From assembly GCA_963769435.1 (NCBI GenBank), contig CAVYLN010000001.1, forward strand, positions 372,001 through 436,000: a DNA stretch of 64,000 nucleotides, written 5' to 3'. Made by a program: the position numbers and the translations under genes. The notes beneath the pieces are model-generated. The model did no database searches. It saw nothing but the letters and a program-made list of their open reading frames with translations, and was not told where the DNA came from. Source of the DNA: JADKAV01 sp963769435 (GTDB taxonomy: Bacteria; Actinomycetota; Actinomycetes; S36-B12; UBA10799). This document shows positions 1 through 9,606 of the stretch, in pieces; position 1 is the first letter of the stretch, and each line of letters opens with the position of its first letter.

Positions 1-1343
1 CGCGTGACGATGTCCGGGGTCTCGACCGCGAGATGCGGGTCGCGGACACCGGTGATCGCCGCCGCGGCGGGACTCCACAGCACCACGTCCCCGGCGTCGT
101 CCACGACGCAGATACCGTCCGTCGCGTGATCGACCACGGCCTGCAGTTTCGCGGTCTCCGCGGTCAGCGCAGCCAGTGTCTGGCCGGCTCGCACCGAACT
201 GCCGACCGCGGCGGTCAGCGCGACCAGCGCGGGCTTGTCGGTATCCGGCAGGGACCAGCTGCGGGCCCATGGCAGGTTTCGTGTGGCCCACTCCTGTTGG
301 CGATGGCTGCCGATCGCGAGTACCCCTCCCCCGGACTGCTCGTCGATCCGCACTGCGACACCCGCGTTCCAGTGATCGGGCAGTTGCTCGTCGGTGAGCA
401 CCAGGACCTGCCGGGGCATCACGTCGGGGGGCTGCCACCCGGGATCGATGCCGAAACGCAGGCCCGAGCGCAGCACCACGCTGTACTCGTCTGCGGCGTA
501 CACCCGACGCAGAGCATCCGCGGCGCGGGGAATGACGACTTCGGGATCACCGGGGGTCGCGACCGTCTGCCCGAGTTGCACCAGCCAGCGACTGCGTTCG
601 CGGGCCTGCGCGTGAGCGGCACTGGCCCGGTAGGCGTACCAGAGGGCCACGGCGGGCAGGGCGGCGAACGGGGTCAGCGCCGGGTCGTTCTGCTCGATCG
701 ACAGCGCAACCGTGGCGACGCCGACCGACCCCACTGCCATCCCGAGACTCATCCCCCACTGCTCGGCGAGCAACTCCCTGGGCGGGACCTCCTCGGCCGC
801 CAGCAGGATGAGCGACAGCATGAAGAGGTTGAGGGCCGTGAACACGATGGCGCCGACCAGCAGTGCGAACACCGATCGCAGGCTGAACTGCTCGGCGTCC
901 CCGACGATCGCCAGATAGGCGATCATCAGCGCCGCCCCGGAGATCGCGTAGGAACCGAGATTGAACAACGACTTGACCGCCGGGCGCCGAAGAAGCAGGG
1001 CCACGATCGCGAAACCCACAAGTGCAGTGGCCAGCGCCGGGAAGGGGGGCAGGATCAGGACGCCCCAGATGATCACGACTTCGACGAACGTGAGTTCCTC
1101 CCAGGCGTCACCGTGACGCACCGGCACATAGACCACGTCGGACACCGCCGCCAGCGCGACGAAGAGTCCCAGCAGCCACAGGGGAGCCTGCTGGTTCACG
1201 TGTGCGGGCAGATCGACCGCTGTCGGCAGCCACGCGAGGACTGACAGGCTGAAGACCCCGGCCAGCACCGCGAAGGACACCACGAAACCCACGGAAAGCC
1301 AGGGGGGCCTGAGCGGACGCAGGCCCTCGCGGACCTGCGTCAT
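1..1343 (-). CDS. Membrane-anchored PAS signalling protein, C-terminus cut by window edge
   Basis: The frame stays open from an ATG at 1343 to base 1, giving 447 residues without a stop. Residues about 15-240 contain several hydrophobic helices (a seven- or eight-helix MASE-like sensor is plausible). A soluble stretch follows, and at about residue 397 a PAS domain begins (LQAVVDHATDGICVVDDAG). The output domain, which in this architecture is usually a histidine kinase or GGDEF/EAL domain, lies beyond the window. AAGGAG sits 6 nt before the ATG. It is a membrane sensor by architecture; the signal and output are unknown. The antiparallel 403-codon open frame over the same bases has no recognisable domain and is a shadow. 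Confidence 0.8.
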   Translation of the reverse strand, partial: MTQVREGLRPLRPPWLSVGFVVSFAVLAGVFSLSVLAWLPTAVDLPAHVNQQAPLWLLGLFVALAAVSDVVYVPVRHGDAWEELTFVEVVIIWGVLILPPFPALATALVGFAIVALLLRRPAVKSLFNLGSYAISGAALMIAYLAIVGDAEQFSLRSVFALLVGAIVFTALNLFMLSLILLAAEEVPPRELLAEQWGMSLGMAVGSVGVATVALSIEQNDPALTPFAALPAVALWYAYRASAAHAQARERSRWLVQLGQTVATPGDPEVVIPRAADALRRVYAADEYSVVLRSGLRFGIDPGWQPPDVMPRQVLVLTDEQLPDHWNAGVAVRIDEQSGGGVLAIGSHRQQEWATRNLPWARSWSLPDTDKPALVALTAAVGSSVRAGQTLAALTAETAKLQAVVDHATDGICVVDDAGDVVLWSPAAAAITGVRDPHLAVETPDIVT

Positions 1344-1370
1344 GGCGGCTCCTTCGGGGCTGCTAGGACG

Positions 1371-3298
1371 TTACCAACCCAGGGTGGCCCAACGCCTGCC
1401 GCTCCATTCCTCCGTGGCCCAGCGACGACCGTCGAACGAGAAGTCTGCCCAGCGACGACCGGTCCATTCACCGGTGGCCCAGCGCCGGCCGTCCCACGTG
1501 TAGTCCGCCCAGCGGCGTCCGTCCCAGGCGTCGGAGGCCCACCGGCGTCCGACCCAGTCGAAGGCTGCCCAGCGACGTCCGGCCCAGCGGCGTCCGTCCC
1601 ACTGCTCGTCGAGCCAGAGATCCTGCATCTCCGGGTCGTCGGCGGCCTCCCGCAGCGACCAGGCGAAGGCGAGCCAGTCACTGGCTGCCCAGCGACGTCC
1701 GGCCCAGCGACGTCCGTCCCAGACCTCGGACAGCCACTGCTCGTCGGCCCAGCGACGCCCGACCCACTCGTCGGTCGCCCACCGGCGTCCGTTCCAGTCC
1801 TCGGTCGCCCAGCGGCGTCCGGCCCACCGACGCCCGTCGAAGGTGTCGTCGTCGGCCTGCAGGGCCCGCATCAGTGCGGCCATGGACCACGCGTTGGCCG
1901 CCCACTTCCGGGTCTGGGGGCTCAATGCCACCCAGGCCTTGGCGACTGCCCGCAGGTCACCGGACTCCCAGCCCTGTGCGAAGTCCGCCCACGCCTGGGC
2001 ATCCTCCTCCGAGGGGCCGAACCGGGTCGGGTCCGAGGTCTCCTGCTCCAGTGGCGGGACCGAGGTGAGTGGGGTGCTCAGCGCGGCTGCGAGGTCCAGT
2101 GCCCCAGCACCGCCGCCCTTGCTGGCCTTGAGTTGCGGGGTACGGTTCGCGGTGCCGATCAGCAGCCGCTTGCTCTGGTCTGGTGTGAGTTGGGTCCGCT
2201 GCCCGACGAGGGTCGCGACCGCACCGGCAGTGACAGCGGCTGACATGGACGTCCCGGTCCCCTTCAGGAAGCCATCACCGACCCGCGAATCGGGGTTCTC
2301 GAGGTACGCGGCGCTTGTCAGCGAAGATGTCGAGATGAGCGAGACACCAGGGGCGACGAGATCGGGCCGCTTCTCACCGAAAGCTTTGCCGAACGACGAG
2401 AAATCGGCGACCGTATCGTCGGTGAGGGAGGCGGTGTCGGCCTCGTCCTGCGCGCCGACGACGAGCAGAACCGGGTCGGTCGCCGGCGAGGGAACCTCAC
2501 CAGCGCCGTCGTTACCGGCGGCCACCACGACCGTCACACCCCGCGCCCACAGCCTGTCGAGGCCCCGGGTCAGCGGGTCGATCCACGGCGGCAGTGGGCT
2601 GTCGGTGCTCAGGGCCAGCATCGCGACCTGCAACGAAGGATCTCCCTCACGCTGGTCGGCGACTGCCTGCAGGCCGGCCAGAACCGTCGACAGGTTCGTG
2701 CTGCCGTCCTGATCCGCGACCTGTACGTCGATGATCTGCGCGCCTGGTGCAACGCCTCCGAACTGATCGTCATCACCGGCGACCAGACCGGCCATGAAAG
2801 TGCCGTGTCCCAGGCCGTCCCCGGCGGGGCCATCGCTGACATTCACGCGCTCGGAGACGTCGATGTCCGCCGCGGGGTCAACGCCAGTGTCGACCACCGC
2901 CACCTTCACACCGGATCCGTTCGCGGCATCAGCCGCCCCGATCGTCTGCCGGAAGGTGTTGACGTCGTCGCTGGTGGCCGTGGCGGCCGGCAGCGGAGTT
3001 GAAGCGCATCGCCAGGTCGGGGACCACGAACGAGCCCTGCGGTGCGGTCACACCCTGGGGGAGGTCGGCAAGAAGGGACTCTGCGACTTCGTACGTCTGA
3101 ACGACCTGACCACCCGCGGCCGTGACGGCATCTGCGAGATGAGCTGGTCGGACCGCTACTGCTGAGCAACACTCGCTGGGTCGGCGCAACCGACGAATCG
3201 GCCCAGACCCCCATGCTCATTGGCACGGAGAGGGCACACGCGAGACCAACTGCGACGATTGCTCGTGGGGACACGGAATTGGCGGATGCCTCAGGCAT
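1371..3298 (-). CDS. Secreted subtilisin-like (S8) serine protease with GRRW-repeat tail, two frameshifts
   Basis: Start ATG at 3298 follows an ideal GGAGGTGG site, and the first about 35 residues form an export signal (AIVAVGLACALSVPMSMG). The frame changes near 3165 and near 2990, then continues to 1371. Numbered from the GTG at 2909, the S8 triad is visible: Asp7 (VAVVDTG), His35 (GHGTFMAG) and Ser221 (GTGTSMSAA), with oxyanion Asn133 (AAGND). The segment between signal peptide and Asp could be an I9-type prodomain. After the catalytic domain comes a helical linker and, from about residue 355 to the end, 14 GRRW units alternating with W-x-x-x-W spacers. Extracellular proteolysis is known for the family; the function of the tail is not known to me. 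The two frameshifts look like sequence errors because homology runs through them. Confidence 0.85.
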
Positions 3299-3527
3299 GG
3301 TCCACCTCCTTGGGCTTCCCTTTAAGGATCGCCCCGCGAGGGACTGGTCTTTTCCGCCAAACGGGTGAACGTTCCAGGCGCTCGCCGGCACGTCACTCTA
3401 TCGGCCCAACAGAATCCGGTGCCCGGCGCCGATGTCACCCCTTCGTGTGAAATTCCTCATACGTCCGGATCGGCCGCATTAGGCCGAACGGGTGACACTC
3501 GCGCGGCATGCAAGCGACGATCCTGGC

Positions 3528-4016
3528 TCATCCCACCCGGGTGAGCCAGCGGACACCGGCGTCGCATGCCATCCGGAAGGGTTCGAGTTCGTCGTCCCAC
3601 GGCTGTCCCAGCAGGCTCTGAAGACCCTGCTCGACATCGGGGGCCGACAGCAGTGCCCGCAGCCGCTGCTCACCCACGACGATGTCACCCTCGGGACCGA
3701 TGGCGGCCCGGAACATCCCCAAGTTGGGGGTGAAGCAGAACCGCTCACCGAGGCCCCCGGCCGACTCCTCGGTCACCTCGAATCGCAGGTTCGGGAAACC
3801 GCGCAGGGCGCTGGCCATCTGTGCACCGGCCCCCGTTGGCCCGAACCACGTCATCTCACAGCGCGACATCGCCGTCAGGATGGGTTGCACGTCCCACTCG
3901 AAGGGGTGTGTCCGGTCGACCGCCCGCTGCACCGCCCACTCGACATGGGGCATCAGGGCACGCGGACATGAATGGATGAAAACGACTCCCCGGGCCGCTG
4001 GCTCGGCAGTACGCAT
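3528..4016 (-). CDS. DUF3145 family protein
   Basis: A 162-aa protein beginning MRTAEPAARGVVFIHSCPRA. This HSxPRAL.PHVEWA start is characteristic of DUF3145, a conserved actinobacterial family of unknown function. The frame extends upstream to 4187, but the ATG at 4016 has GGAGGG 5 nt before it and matches the family start, so the longer start is rejected. There is no signal peptide or membrane segment; a cytosolic globular protein is expected. It is divergent from the gene starting at 4241. Confidence 0.8.
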   Translation of the reverse strand: MRTAEPAARGVVFIHSCPRALMPHVEWAVQRAVDRTHPFEWDVQPILTAMSRCEMTWFGPTGAGAQMASALRGFPNLRFEVTEESAGGLGERFCFTPNLGMFRAAIGPEGDIVVGEQRLRALLSAPDVEQGLQSLLGQPWDDELEPFRMACDAGVRWLTRVG

Positions 4017-4240
4017 AAGGCCCTCCTTCGTCTCGGTTCGCCTTCCCCAGCGTCGAGACCACACGAGGTACCAAGTGCCACCATACCCAGTTGAGCCCCG
4101 TCGACCAAGCAACCGGGCCCGGGTGTCGCGCCGAGCACCCCGGGATTCGGTCGGTCCCGCACGTCCGGGATCACCGGAACGGAGCAACGTTGTGAAGAGG
4201 GCGCGGCCAGCACCCGATAGGCCATCAGGAGGTGATGACC

Positions 4241-4681
4241 GTGTACACCCAGTTGGCCGGACCCGTGACAGCGCCGGAGACGACCGCCGAGGCGGACCTG
4301 AGCATCACCGAGATCATTAGGCCCGCCGCGATCGTCCCTGAGCAAGCCACACGGGCGATACTCGTCGAGCTCGCACTCCGCGACATCAACAACGGAGGGC
4401 TGTGGTCGGCGGACCCCGCCCGTTGGGCGCGTTACGACATGCCTTGGCGCACCCCTGAGGATCCCGGCGGGGCGCGACTGATCGGCACCATCCAGATCGC
4501 CTACGGCACCCCCACCCGCTACGAGATCACCATCTACTGCGCCACGATCACAGCCCACGCCTCTCATTTGGGCTGGACGGTCGTGTCGTTGTGCGACGCG
4601 GCACTGTCGCTGGGCGGGATGACGCTCGAGTCCTGCCCTCGCGCACAACTGCCCCGCCCGCCCAAACCCTTCTCCGCCTGA
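4241..4681 (+). CDS. Conserved hypothetical protein, function unknown
   Basis: About 146 residues, no signal peptide, no transmembrane segment. The most conserved-looking part is the C-terminal half (GTIQIAYGTPTRYEITIY, then HLGWTVVSLCDAALSLGG), which looks like a compact alpha/beta fold. AGGAGG at 4227-4232 is 8 nt before GTG 4241 and only 2 nt before an ATG at 4235, so GTG 4241 is preferred; ATG 4235 is possible. I do not recognise the family. It is convergent with the DUF3445 gene and divergent from DUF3145, so it is probably a single-gene transcript. Confidence 0.6.
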   Translation: MYTQLAGPVTAPETTAEADLSITEIIRPAAIVPEQATRAILVELALRDINNGGLWSADPARWARYDMPWRTPEDPGGARLIGTIQIAYGTPTRYEITIYCATITAHASHLGWTVVSLCDAALSLGGMTLESCPRAQLPRPPKPFSA

Positions 4682-4691
4682 CCTGACGCGC

Positions 4692-5450
4692 TCACCCGGC
4701 GGGGGTCGCCCACCCGCGGTAGGCGGACAGGTCGTCGGGGGTGTTGCGCGCCGCGGCGATCACGGCCTCCGCCTCAGCCGGTGACAACTCGGCCACCGCG
4801 CGCACCGTGGTGCGGATGGAGAAGACGATCACGTCCGCCACCGGCACGAGGCACTGGCGCTCGACCCGCAGATAGGAGTCCGGACCCGGGTGATGGGTCC
4901 TGCCCTCCGGGGAAGCCGGCTGGAACAACTCCGGGTCGTCGACGATTGTGGCGTTGATGCGCCATCTCGCGGCGTGTCCGGAGACCGCGGAGAAGGCCTT
5001 GACGGTGGGCGCCTCCAACCGCGCGCGGTACCCGGGCACGGGATCGTGGATCGTGACCACGTCCTTGCCGAGTTTCTCCGACAGCCGCCAACGGGACGGG
5101 AAACACACCACACCGGCGACCAGCGACCACCGGTCGTCGCGTCGCGCGATCACACACAGATCGTCACGGACGAGCAGTGCCGCCTCGATCAGCGGGTGGT
5201 CCTGGCCGACCAGCGGAACACCGACCCAGCGTGATACTTCCCTCGCGACCGCCGCACAGGCATCGTCACTACCCGGCAATGCTGCGAAGACCTCGTCGCG
5301 CCGCTGCTCGATCAGCCGTCGGCGTTCGCCGCGCTGCGGGTCGTCGGGATCCGGGTCCAGCCATGTCGACATGTCGAGGGGCCGCAGCCCCATCGAGACC
5401 TTGTGCGGCTTTCCCGAGAACACCTCGGGTGGGATGTCGTCGGGCGTCAC
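4692..5450 (-). CDS. DUF3445 / heme-dependent oxidative N-demethylase-like protein
   Basis: A 252-aa protein starting at GTG 5450, which overlaps the TGA of the penicillin-acylase gene (GTGA), so the two are probably translationally coupled. The N-terminal block KPHKVSMGLRPLDMSTWLDP and later blocks with VCFPSRWRLSEKLGK, HDPVPGY and LRVERQCLVPV match the DUF3445 family, whose characterised member is a heme-dependent oxidative N-demethylase. Those blocks support the family assignment; the substrate here is unknown. Earlier in-frame starts up to 5540 lie inside the upstream gene and lack homology. Confidence 0.75.
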   Translation of the reverse strand: MTPDDIPPEVFSGKPHKVSMGLRPLDMSTWLDPDPDDPQRGERRRLIEQRRDEVFAALPGSDDACAAVAREVSRWVGVPLVGQDHPLIEAALLVRDDLCVIARRDDRWSLVAGVVCFPSRWRLSEKLGKDVVTIHDPVPGYRARLEAPTVKAFSAVSGHAARWRINATIVDDPELFQPASPEGRTHHPGPDSYLRVERQCLVPVADVIVFSIRTTVRAVAELSPAEAEAVIAAARNTPDDLSAYRGWATPAG

Positions 5451-8014
5451 GGGGATGGCTGCAGGATCAGCGTGTCCCGCCCGGCCTGCTCGACCGCCTG
5501 CCTGCTGAAGGCCCACGGGTACTGCTCGCCGGTGACCCATGCCTCGGTCTGGTCCCGATAGGTCGCGTCGAAGGCGTGTCCGCTCGCCCCTGTGAGGTTG
5601 ACCCAGGTCGACTCATCGAGGTTCGCCATGTCCACCACCTGTCGCATACTGGGCACCCAGTTGACCTCGTAGCCCTCCTGGGGTTCCCATCCGTTCGCCT
5701 GCACGATGCTCCCGCCACCGCCGACGTTGTACGGCCCGCGGTTGAACAGCCACTCGATCGGCCCTATCCCGCTCTCCCCCAACGAGGCGTTCCGCAGTTC
5801 CAGCGTGTGCAGATCTCCCCACTGCCACGACGCCGGATCCCCACCGAGAAGCTCGTCGAGTTCGGCGGCGGCTGCGTTGAGGCTGTCGGTGACGGTCTGA
5901 TCCCGGTCCTCGGTTCCAGGAGTGTTCACGTCGTCCCACCATGGGTTGTCCGGCTCCTCCCACAAGCGGTAGATGACCTCCCAGTACCGGTCTCCCCCGT
6001 TGGCGTAGGTCTCCGAGGAGTCGAGTACGTCGTTGAACACACGCTGCACGAGTTGCCGCCACACCGCGTTGAAGTACGCCCCCGGGGCGGAGTCCCGCTG
6101 CTGCTGGAAGTCCCAGCCGTCCAGCAGGTCGAGCGCGGGCTGGGCCCGGCCGTCGACGGGAAACTCCTGCAACCTCGGTGCCAGGAAGGCGGCCAACTCG
6201 TTGTGGGCGTCCATCTGGATGTCCGCCATCTCCTGACCGGTCATCAGATCGTCGTCGGAGATCTCTTGCTCGACCAGGTCGAAGATGCGCTGTGAGCGTG
6301 CTCCGTAGGACCAGTCATCGGTGATGAAGTACTCGTAGTCCGGACCGATCACGGCCTGGTTCGCGGTCACGATGTATCCGTCATCGGGATCGGAGACCAC
6401 TGGCAGCTCCTCGAAGGGGATCTGGCCGGTCCAGGCGTACTGCGACGACCAGCCCGGCACGGGCCATTTGCCGTCGTACCCCTTGCGGATCGGGATCACC
6501 CCGGGCGCCTGATATCCGATCCGGCCTCGGGTGTCGGCGTAGACCAGGTTCTGCGACGGAACGGCCACCAACGACGCCGCCTCCCGGAAGTCCTCCCAGG
6601 TGCTGGCCGTGTTGATCAGGTCGAAGGCGTCGAACGTGGGTCGCGGCGTCAGGGCGGTCCACTTGAGGGCGACCGCGTAGCCCGGACCCCGCTCCGGTGC
6701 CGCGGCCACGTCCGGGCTCTGGCCCGGCGCCGGCACGGGTGCGTCCTGCCCCGTCATCTCGGTCGACTCCAGAACATCGGACATGATCGGGCCGTTCGGC
6801 GTGGATCGAACCGTGATCGTGACGTCCTCGCCACCCGCGACCTTGATGGTCTCCTCGCGGGTGCTCAGCGGCCGTTTCCTGCCGTCGATCTCGTAGCTGT
6901 CGCCGTCGATCTTCTCCAGTACCAGGTCCGTGACGTCGGGGCCGAGGTTGGTGAACCCCCAGGCGATCGTGGCGTTGTGACCGATGAACACCCCCGGCAG
7001 GCCGGACATGGTCCAGCCGGCGACGTCGTACCCACACTGCGCGGAAATGGTCCGGCAGTGCAGGCCCGCCTGGTACCACAGTGACGGCATGGCGGGCGCG
7101 AGGTGTGGGTCGTTGGCCAGTAGCGGCTTGCCGGTCACCGTCTTGGACCCGGACACGACCCAACTGTTGGAGCCGATCCCTTCACCCACCGGGCCGAGCG
7201 CGGTCCGGAGAGTCTCGAAGGCGGCATGCGTCGCCTTGAGAGCTGGGGTTGCCGGGAGGTAGGCGGCGGCCTGGGACACAGAAGGATTCGCGTTCTGGTC
7301 GAACCTCCCGTCGACCACCGCACCCTTGTCGACGATGGGGCGATGACGGTCGTAGGGATAGGGCGGGTACAACTCCTGGGTGCGCTTCACACCAACTTCG
7401 GCCGCGGCGACCGCTCGCTGGATCTCGTCGTCCATGTTGCCCCGCAGGTCCCAGGCCAACGCCTTGAGCCAGGCCACGGAATCGACCGGGGTCCACGGTT
7501 CGATCTCGTAGTCGGAGTTGATCAATCCGAGTACCGAGTACTCGAGACTCAACTCGGCCTCCGACCGATCGGAGATGTAGGCGTTGACACCTTTCGCGTA
7601 GGCCTCGAGGATCTGCCTGGACTTCGGCGACAACAGACCGAGCTCCTCTTCGGCGACCCGGCGCCACCCCATGGTCCTGATCACCTTGTCGGTGTCGACC
7701 TGGCTCTCACCGAACATCTCGGACAGCCGACCCGCGGTGACGTGGCGTCGGAAGTCCATCTCCCAGAACCGGTCCTGCGCGTGCACGTAGCCCTGCGCGA
7801 AGAACAGGTCGTCGATGGAGTCGGCGTAGATCTGCGGGATGCCGAGGTCGTCGCGGATGACCTCGACGGACGACTCGAGCCCTGGCACCTCGACCTGGCC
7901 GTTCAACTGCGGGAAGGGTCGGTGCACCGTCCATGCCCCGAAGGAGACGAACACCACCGCCAGCACCAGCACGACGATCCCGACGATCCCGATGACCTTG
8001 CCGAACGTGCGCAT
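5447..8014 (-). CDS. Penicillin acylase family (S45) N-terminal-nucleophile hydrolase
   Basis: An 855-aa intact protein. An N-terminal hydrophobic helix (residues about 8-30) works as signal anchor or export signal. The A-chain region starts with EVIRDDLGIPQIYADS and ends near the autocleavage site GSNSWVVSG; the Ser of GSN-SWVV is the expected Ntn nucleophile released by self-processing. The B-chain follows with LLANDPHL, SGLPGVFIGHN and the C-terminal HAFDATYRDQ. Family members hydrolyse amides such as acyl-homoserine lactones, penicillins or cyclic imides; the substrate cannot be told from sequence. It is transcribed with the downstream DUF3445 gene by a 4-nt overlap. Confidence 0.9.
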   Translation of the reverse strand: MRTFGKVIGIVGIVVLVLAVVFVSFGAWTVHRPFPQLNGQVEVPGLESSVEVIRDDLGIPQIYADSIDDLFFAQGYVHAQDRFWEMDFRRHVTAGRLSEMFGESQVDTDKVIRTMGWRRVAEEELGLLSPKSRQILEAYAKGVNAYISDRSEAELSLEYSVLGLINSDYEIEPWTPVDSVAWLKALAWDLRGNMDDEIQRAVAAAEVGVKRTQELYPPYPYDRHRPIVDKGAVVDGRFDQNANPSVSQAAAYLPATPALKATHAAFETLRTALGPVGEGIGSNSWVVSGSKTVTGKPLLANDPHLAPAMPSLWYQAGLHCRTISAQCGYDVAGWTMSGLPGVFIGHNATIAWGFTNLGPDVTDLVLEKIDGDSYEIDGRKRPLSTREETIKVAGGEDVTITVRSTPNGPIMSDVLESTEMTGQDAPVPAPGQSPDVAAAPERGPGYAVALKWTALTPRPTFDAFDLINTASTWEDFREAASLVAVPSQNLVYADTRGRIGYQAPGVIPIRKGYDGKWPVPGWSSQYAWTGQIPFEELPVVSDPDDGYIVTANQAVIGPDYEYFITDDWSYGARSQRIFDLVEQEISDDDLMTGQEMADIQMDAHNELAAFLAPRLQEFPVDGRAQPALDLLDGWDFQQQRDSAPGAYFNAVWRQLVQRVFNDVLDSSETYANGGDRYWEVIYRLWEEPDNPWWDDVNTPGTEDRDQTVTDSLNAAAAELDELLGGDPASWQWGDLHTLELRNASLGESGIGPIEWLFNRGPYNVGGGGSIVQANGWEPQEGYEVNWVPSMRQVVDMANLDESTWVNLTGASGHAFDATYRDQTEAWVTGEQYPWAFSRQAVEQAGRDTLILQPSP

Positions 8015-8093
8015 GGTGGTCAGGCTACCGATTCAGGGCAGGGGTCTGCGGATGGGCTGTGGGGCTGCTTGTGCGCGCCGACGGATGACCCGC

Positions 8094-9023
8094 TCAGCCG
8101 TTGGCGTAGGCGTGTAGGTAACCCGTGTGGTTCAGCGCCCCGTAGCGGGCCAGTCGGCCCCCGGTGTCCATCTTCAAGCGATACGAACCGCTGCGGCTGG
8201 CGTTCTGCTCGACGAATGTCACCACCCCGGCTGACACTGCAGAGACGACCGCGACGTGCCCGTACCCGGAACTCCCCCCGGACCACACGATGATGTCGCC
8301 GGGCACCGGAACGTATCCGTCACCGGCCTTGTGCTTGGCGAACGCGTCGCGGGGAGCCTTGTCCAGGATCTGGTGCGCGTTGCCGAGGATGTTGCTGGTC
8401 ACCCAGCCCTGCGTACGGACGAAGCGGTTCACCAACTCAACACATTGGTACTTGGTCCCGTACGTTCCGCGTACCGCGCAACCTGACGCGCATCCGTTGC
8501 CGCCGTTACTGCGCACGTCGACACCGCGACCGGCGAACCAGTCGGTGCCTTTGATCAGTGTCGAGCCGAAAGGCGCCCACCCATAGGCGGCGGCGAGGCC
8601 GGACACCGGAGCCGAGGCGGGGCGCCCGAGCGTCGGCACAGATGCCGGAGTGGCGGCTGAGGTCGTCACATTGAAGGAGCCCCAGCGGGACTTGGACCTC
8701 GTGACCTTGTTGTGGCACTTGACACGCAGACGCCACTGCCCCGAGGCGCTACCTGCCTGCTGCGTCCAGGGAAACTGCATGAATCCCGAGGTCGCTTTGG
8801 ACCGCGGTCCCTTCCAGACGCCACCAGCGGCATCGCGGACCACAAGGCGGCAACGGTTGCCCCGCGGGACGAACGCCCCGACCGAGCCGTCCGAACCTGC
8901 GGGCACGGTGGCGGGTACGTCGACGAGTTCCAGTCGCACCGGATCGAGTTCGAGCGCCGACGCCGGCGCCACCATCACGCCGAGCATCCCGAGGGATACG
9001 ACCGACACGGCAATGCGTTTCAC
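8094..9023 (-). CDS. Secreted CHAP-domain cysteine hydrolase
   Basis: A 309-aa protein starting at GTG 9023 with a signal peptide ending near ALVAPASA-like residues 15-24. Residues about 30-120 are a beta-rich domain of unknown type. The C-terminal part is a CHAP domain with the catalytic Cys in KYQCVELVNRF and His in GYGHVAVVSAV, followed by VTFVEQNAS. CHAP enzymes cleave peptidoglycan peptides (amidase or endopeptidase), so a cell-wall role outside the membrane is expected. The Shine-Dalgarno is weak. Confidence 0.85.
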   Translation of the reverse strand: MKRIAVSVVSLGMLGVMVAPASALELDPVRLELVDVPATVPAGSDGSVGAFVPRGNRCRLVVRDAAGGVWKGPRSKATSGFMQFPWTQQAGSASGQWRLRVKCHNKVTRSKSRWGSFNVTTSAATPASVPTLGRPASAPVSGLAAAYGWAPFGSTLIKGTDWFAGRGVDVRSNGGNGCASGCAVRGTYGTKYQCVELVNRFVRTQGWVTSNILGNAHQILDKAPRDAFAKHKAGDGYVPVPGDIIVWSGGSSGYGHVAVVSAVSAGVVTFVEQNASRSGSYRLKMDTGGRLARYGALNHTGYLHAYANG

Positions 9024-9182
9024 AGCGGCTCTGCTTCCGGTCGACGATCCTGAATGCCTCGCGTGAAGTTATCGGCGTGTAAATCCGGGCGTCAAGTGGC
9101 ATAACGGACATTTCGACCGCCAAAATTGCACGTGTCCGATAAACGAACGCCGACTGATCGGGCTAGCAGACCCCGTCTGGGA

Positions 9183-9482
9183 CTACTTCGAGTCGCTGAA
9201 AGCGACTTCCCACTGGTCGTACTGGCGGTTGACAACACACTGCGCGAGACGCGCAGTCACTTTCTCGAGATACTCCGAGCCCAAAGATGTGGCCTCTGCA
9301 GCCTCCTTGGACTCCCAGAAACTCACCGTCTGTGCTTGGTGGTGCTGGTGATCGATGTAGACCGCGGTACTGATGTATCCGGGCTGCTCGCGGACCACCG
9401 GCACGATCTCCTCGCGAAAGATCCGGATGGCCTGCTCCGTTCGACCCGGGACCAGATCGGCGACGATGGTGCGTACATACAT
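9183..9482 (-). CDS. Antibiotic biosynthesis monooxygenase (ABM)-like small protein
   Basis: A 99-aa protein starting at ATG 9482 (MYVRTIVADLVPGRTEQA), preceded by AGAAGGG about 9 nt upstream. It has the ferredoxin-like alpha/beta shape of dimeric ABM proteins: a first strand, REEIVPVVREQPGYISTAVY, TVSFWESKEAAEA and a last strand QYDQWEVAFS. ABM members include heme- or quinol-degrading monooxygenases and many proteins of unknown role; no heme-degrading triad can be assigned. A longer frame up to 9809 runs into the divergent gene and is not used. Confidence 0.75.
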   Translation of the reverse strand: MYVRTIVADLVPGRTEQAIRIFREEIVPVVREQPGYISTAVYIDHQHHQAQTVSFWESKEAAEATSLGSEYLEKVTARLAQCVVNRQYDQWEVAFSDSK

Positions 9483-9606
9483 GACAGCAACCCTTCTCCC
9501 CCCTCTTCCCACCGTACGCCGCCCGGAGTGGCCGTCACCTGTAATCGGACGCACCGGGCACGCCGCAAACGTCGCATACTGCGACCGCAGGTTGGTACCT
9601 TTCGCC

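Noticed and set aside
33..1244. 403-codon plus-strand open frame
   Set aside because: It has no domain, is antiparallel to a frame with transmembrane helices and a PAS domain preceded by AAGGAG, and shows composition typical of a high-GC shadow.
1843..2712. 289-codon plus-strand frame inside the protease
   Set aside because: Antisense to conserved S8 catalytic motifs; Ser/Ala/Arg-rich composition is that of a shadow.
3299..3480. Structured leader or riboswitch before the secreted protease
   Set aside because: Short complementary blocks exist, but I could not match the ydaO (c-di-AMP) or GEMM (c-di-GMP) consensus, so it stays unannotated.
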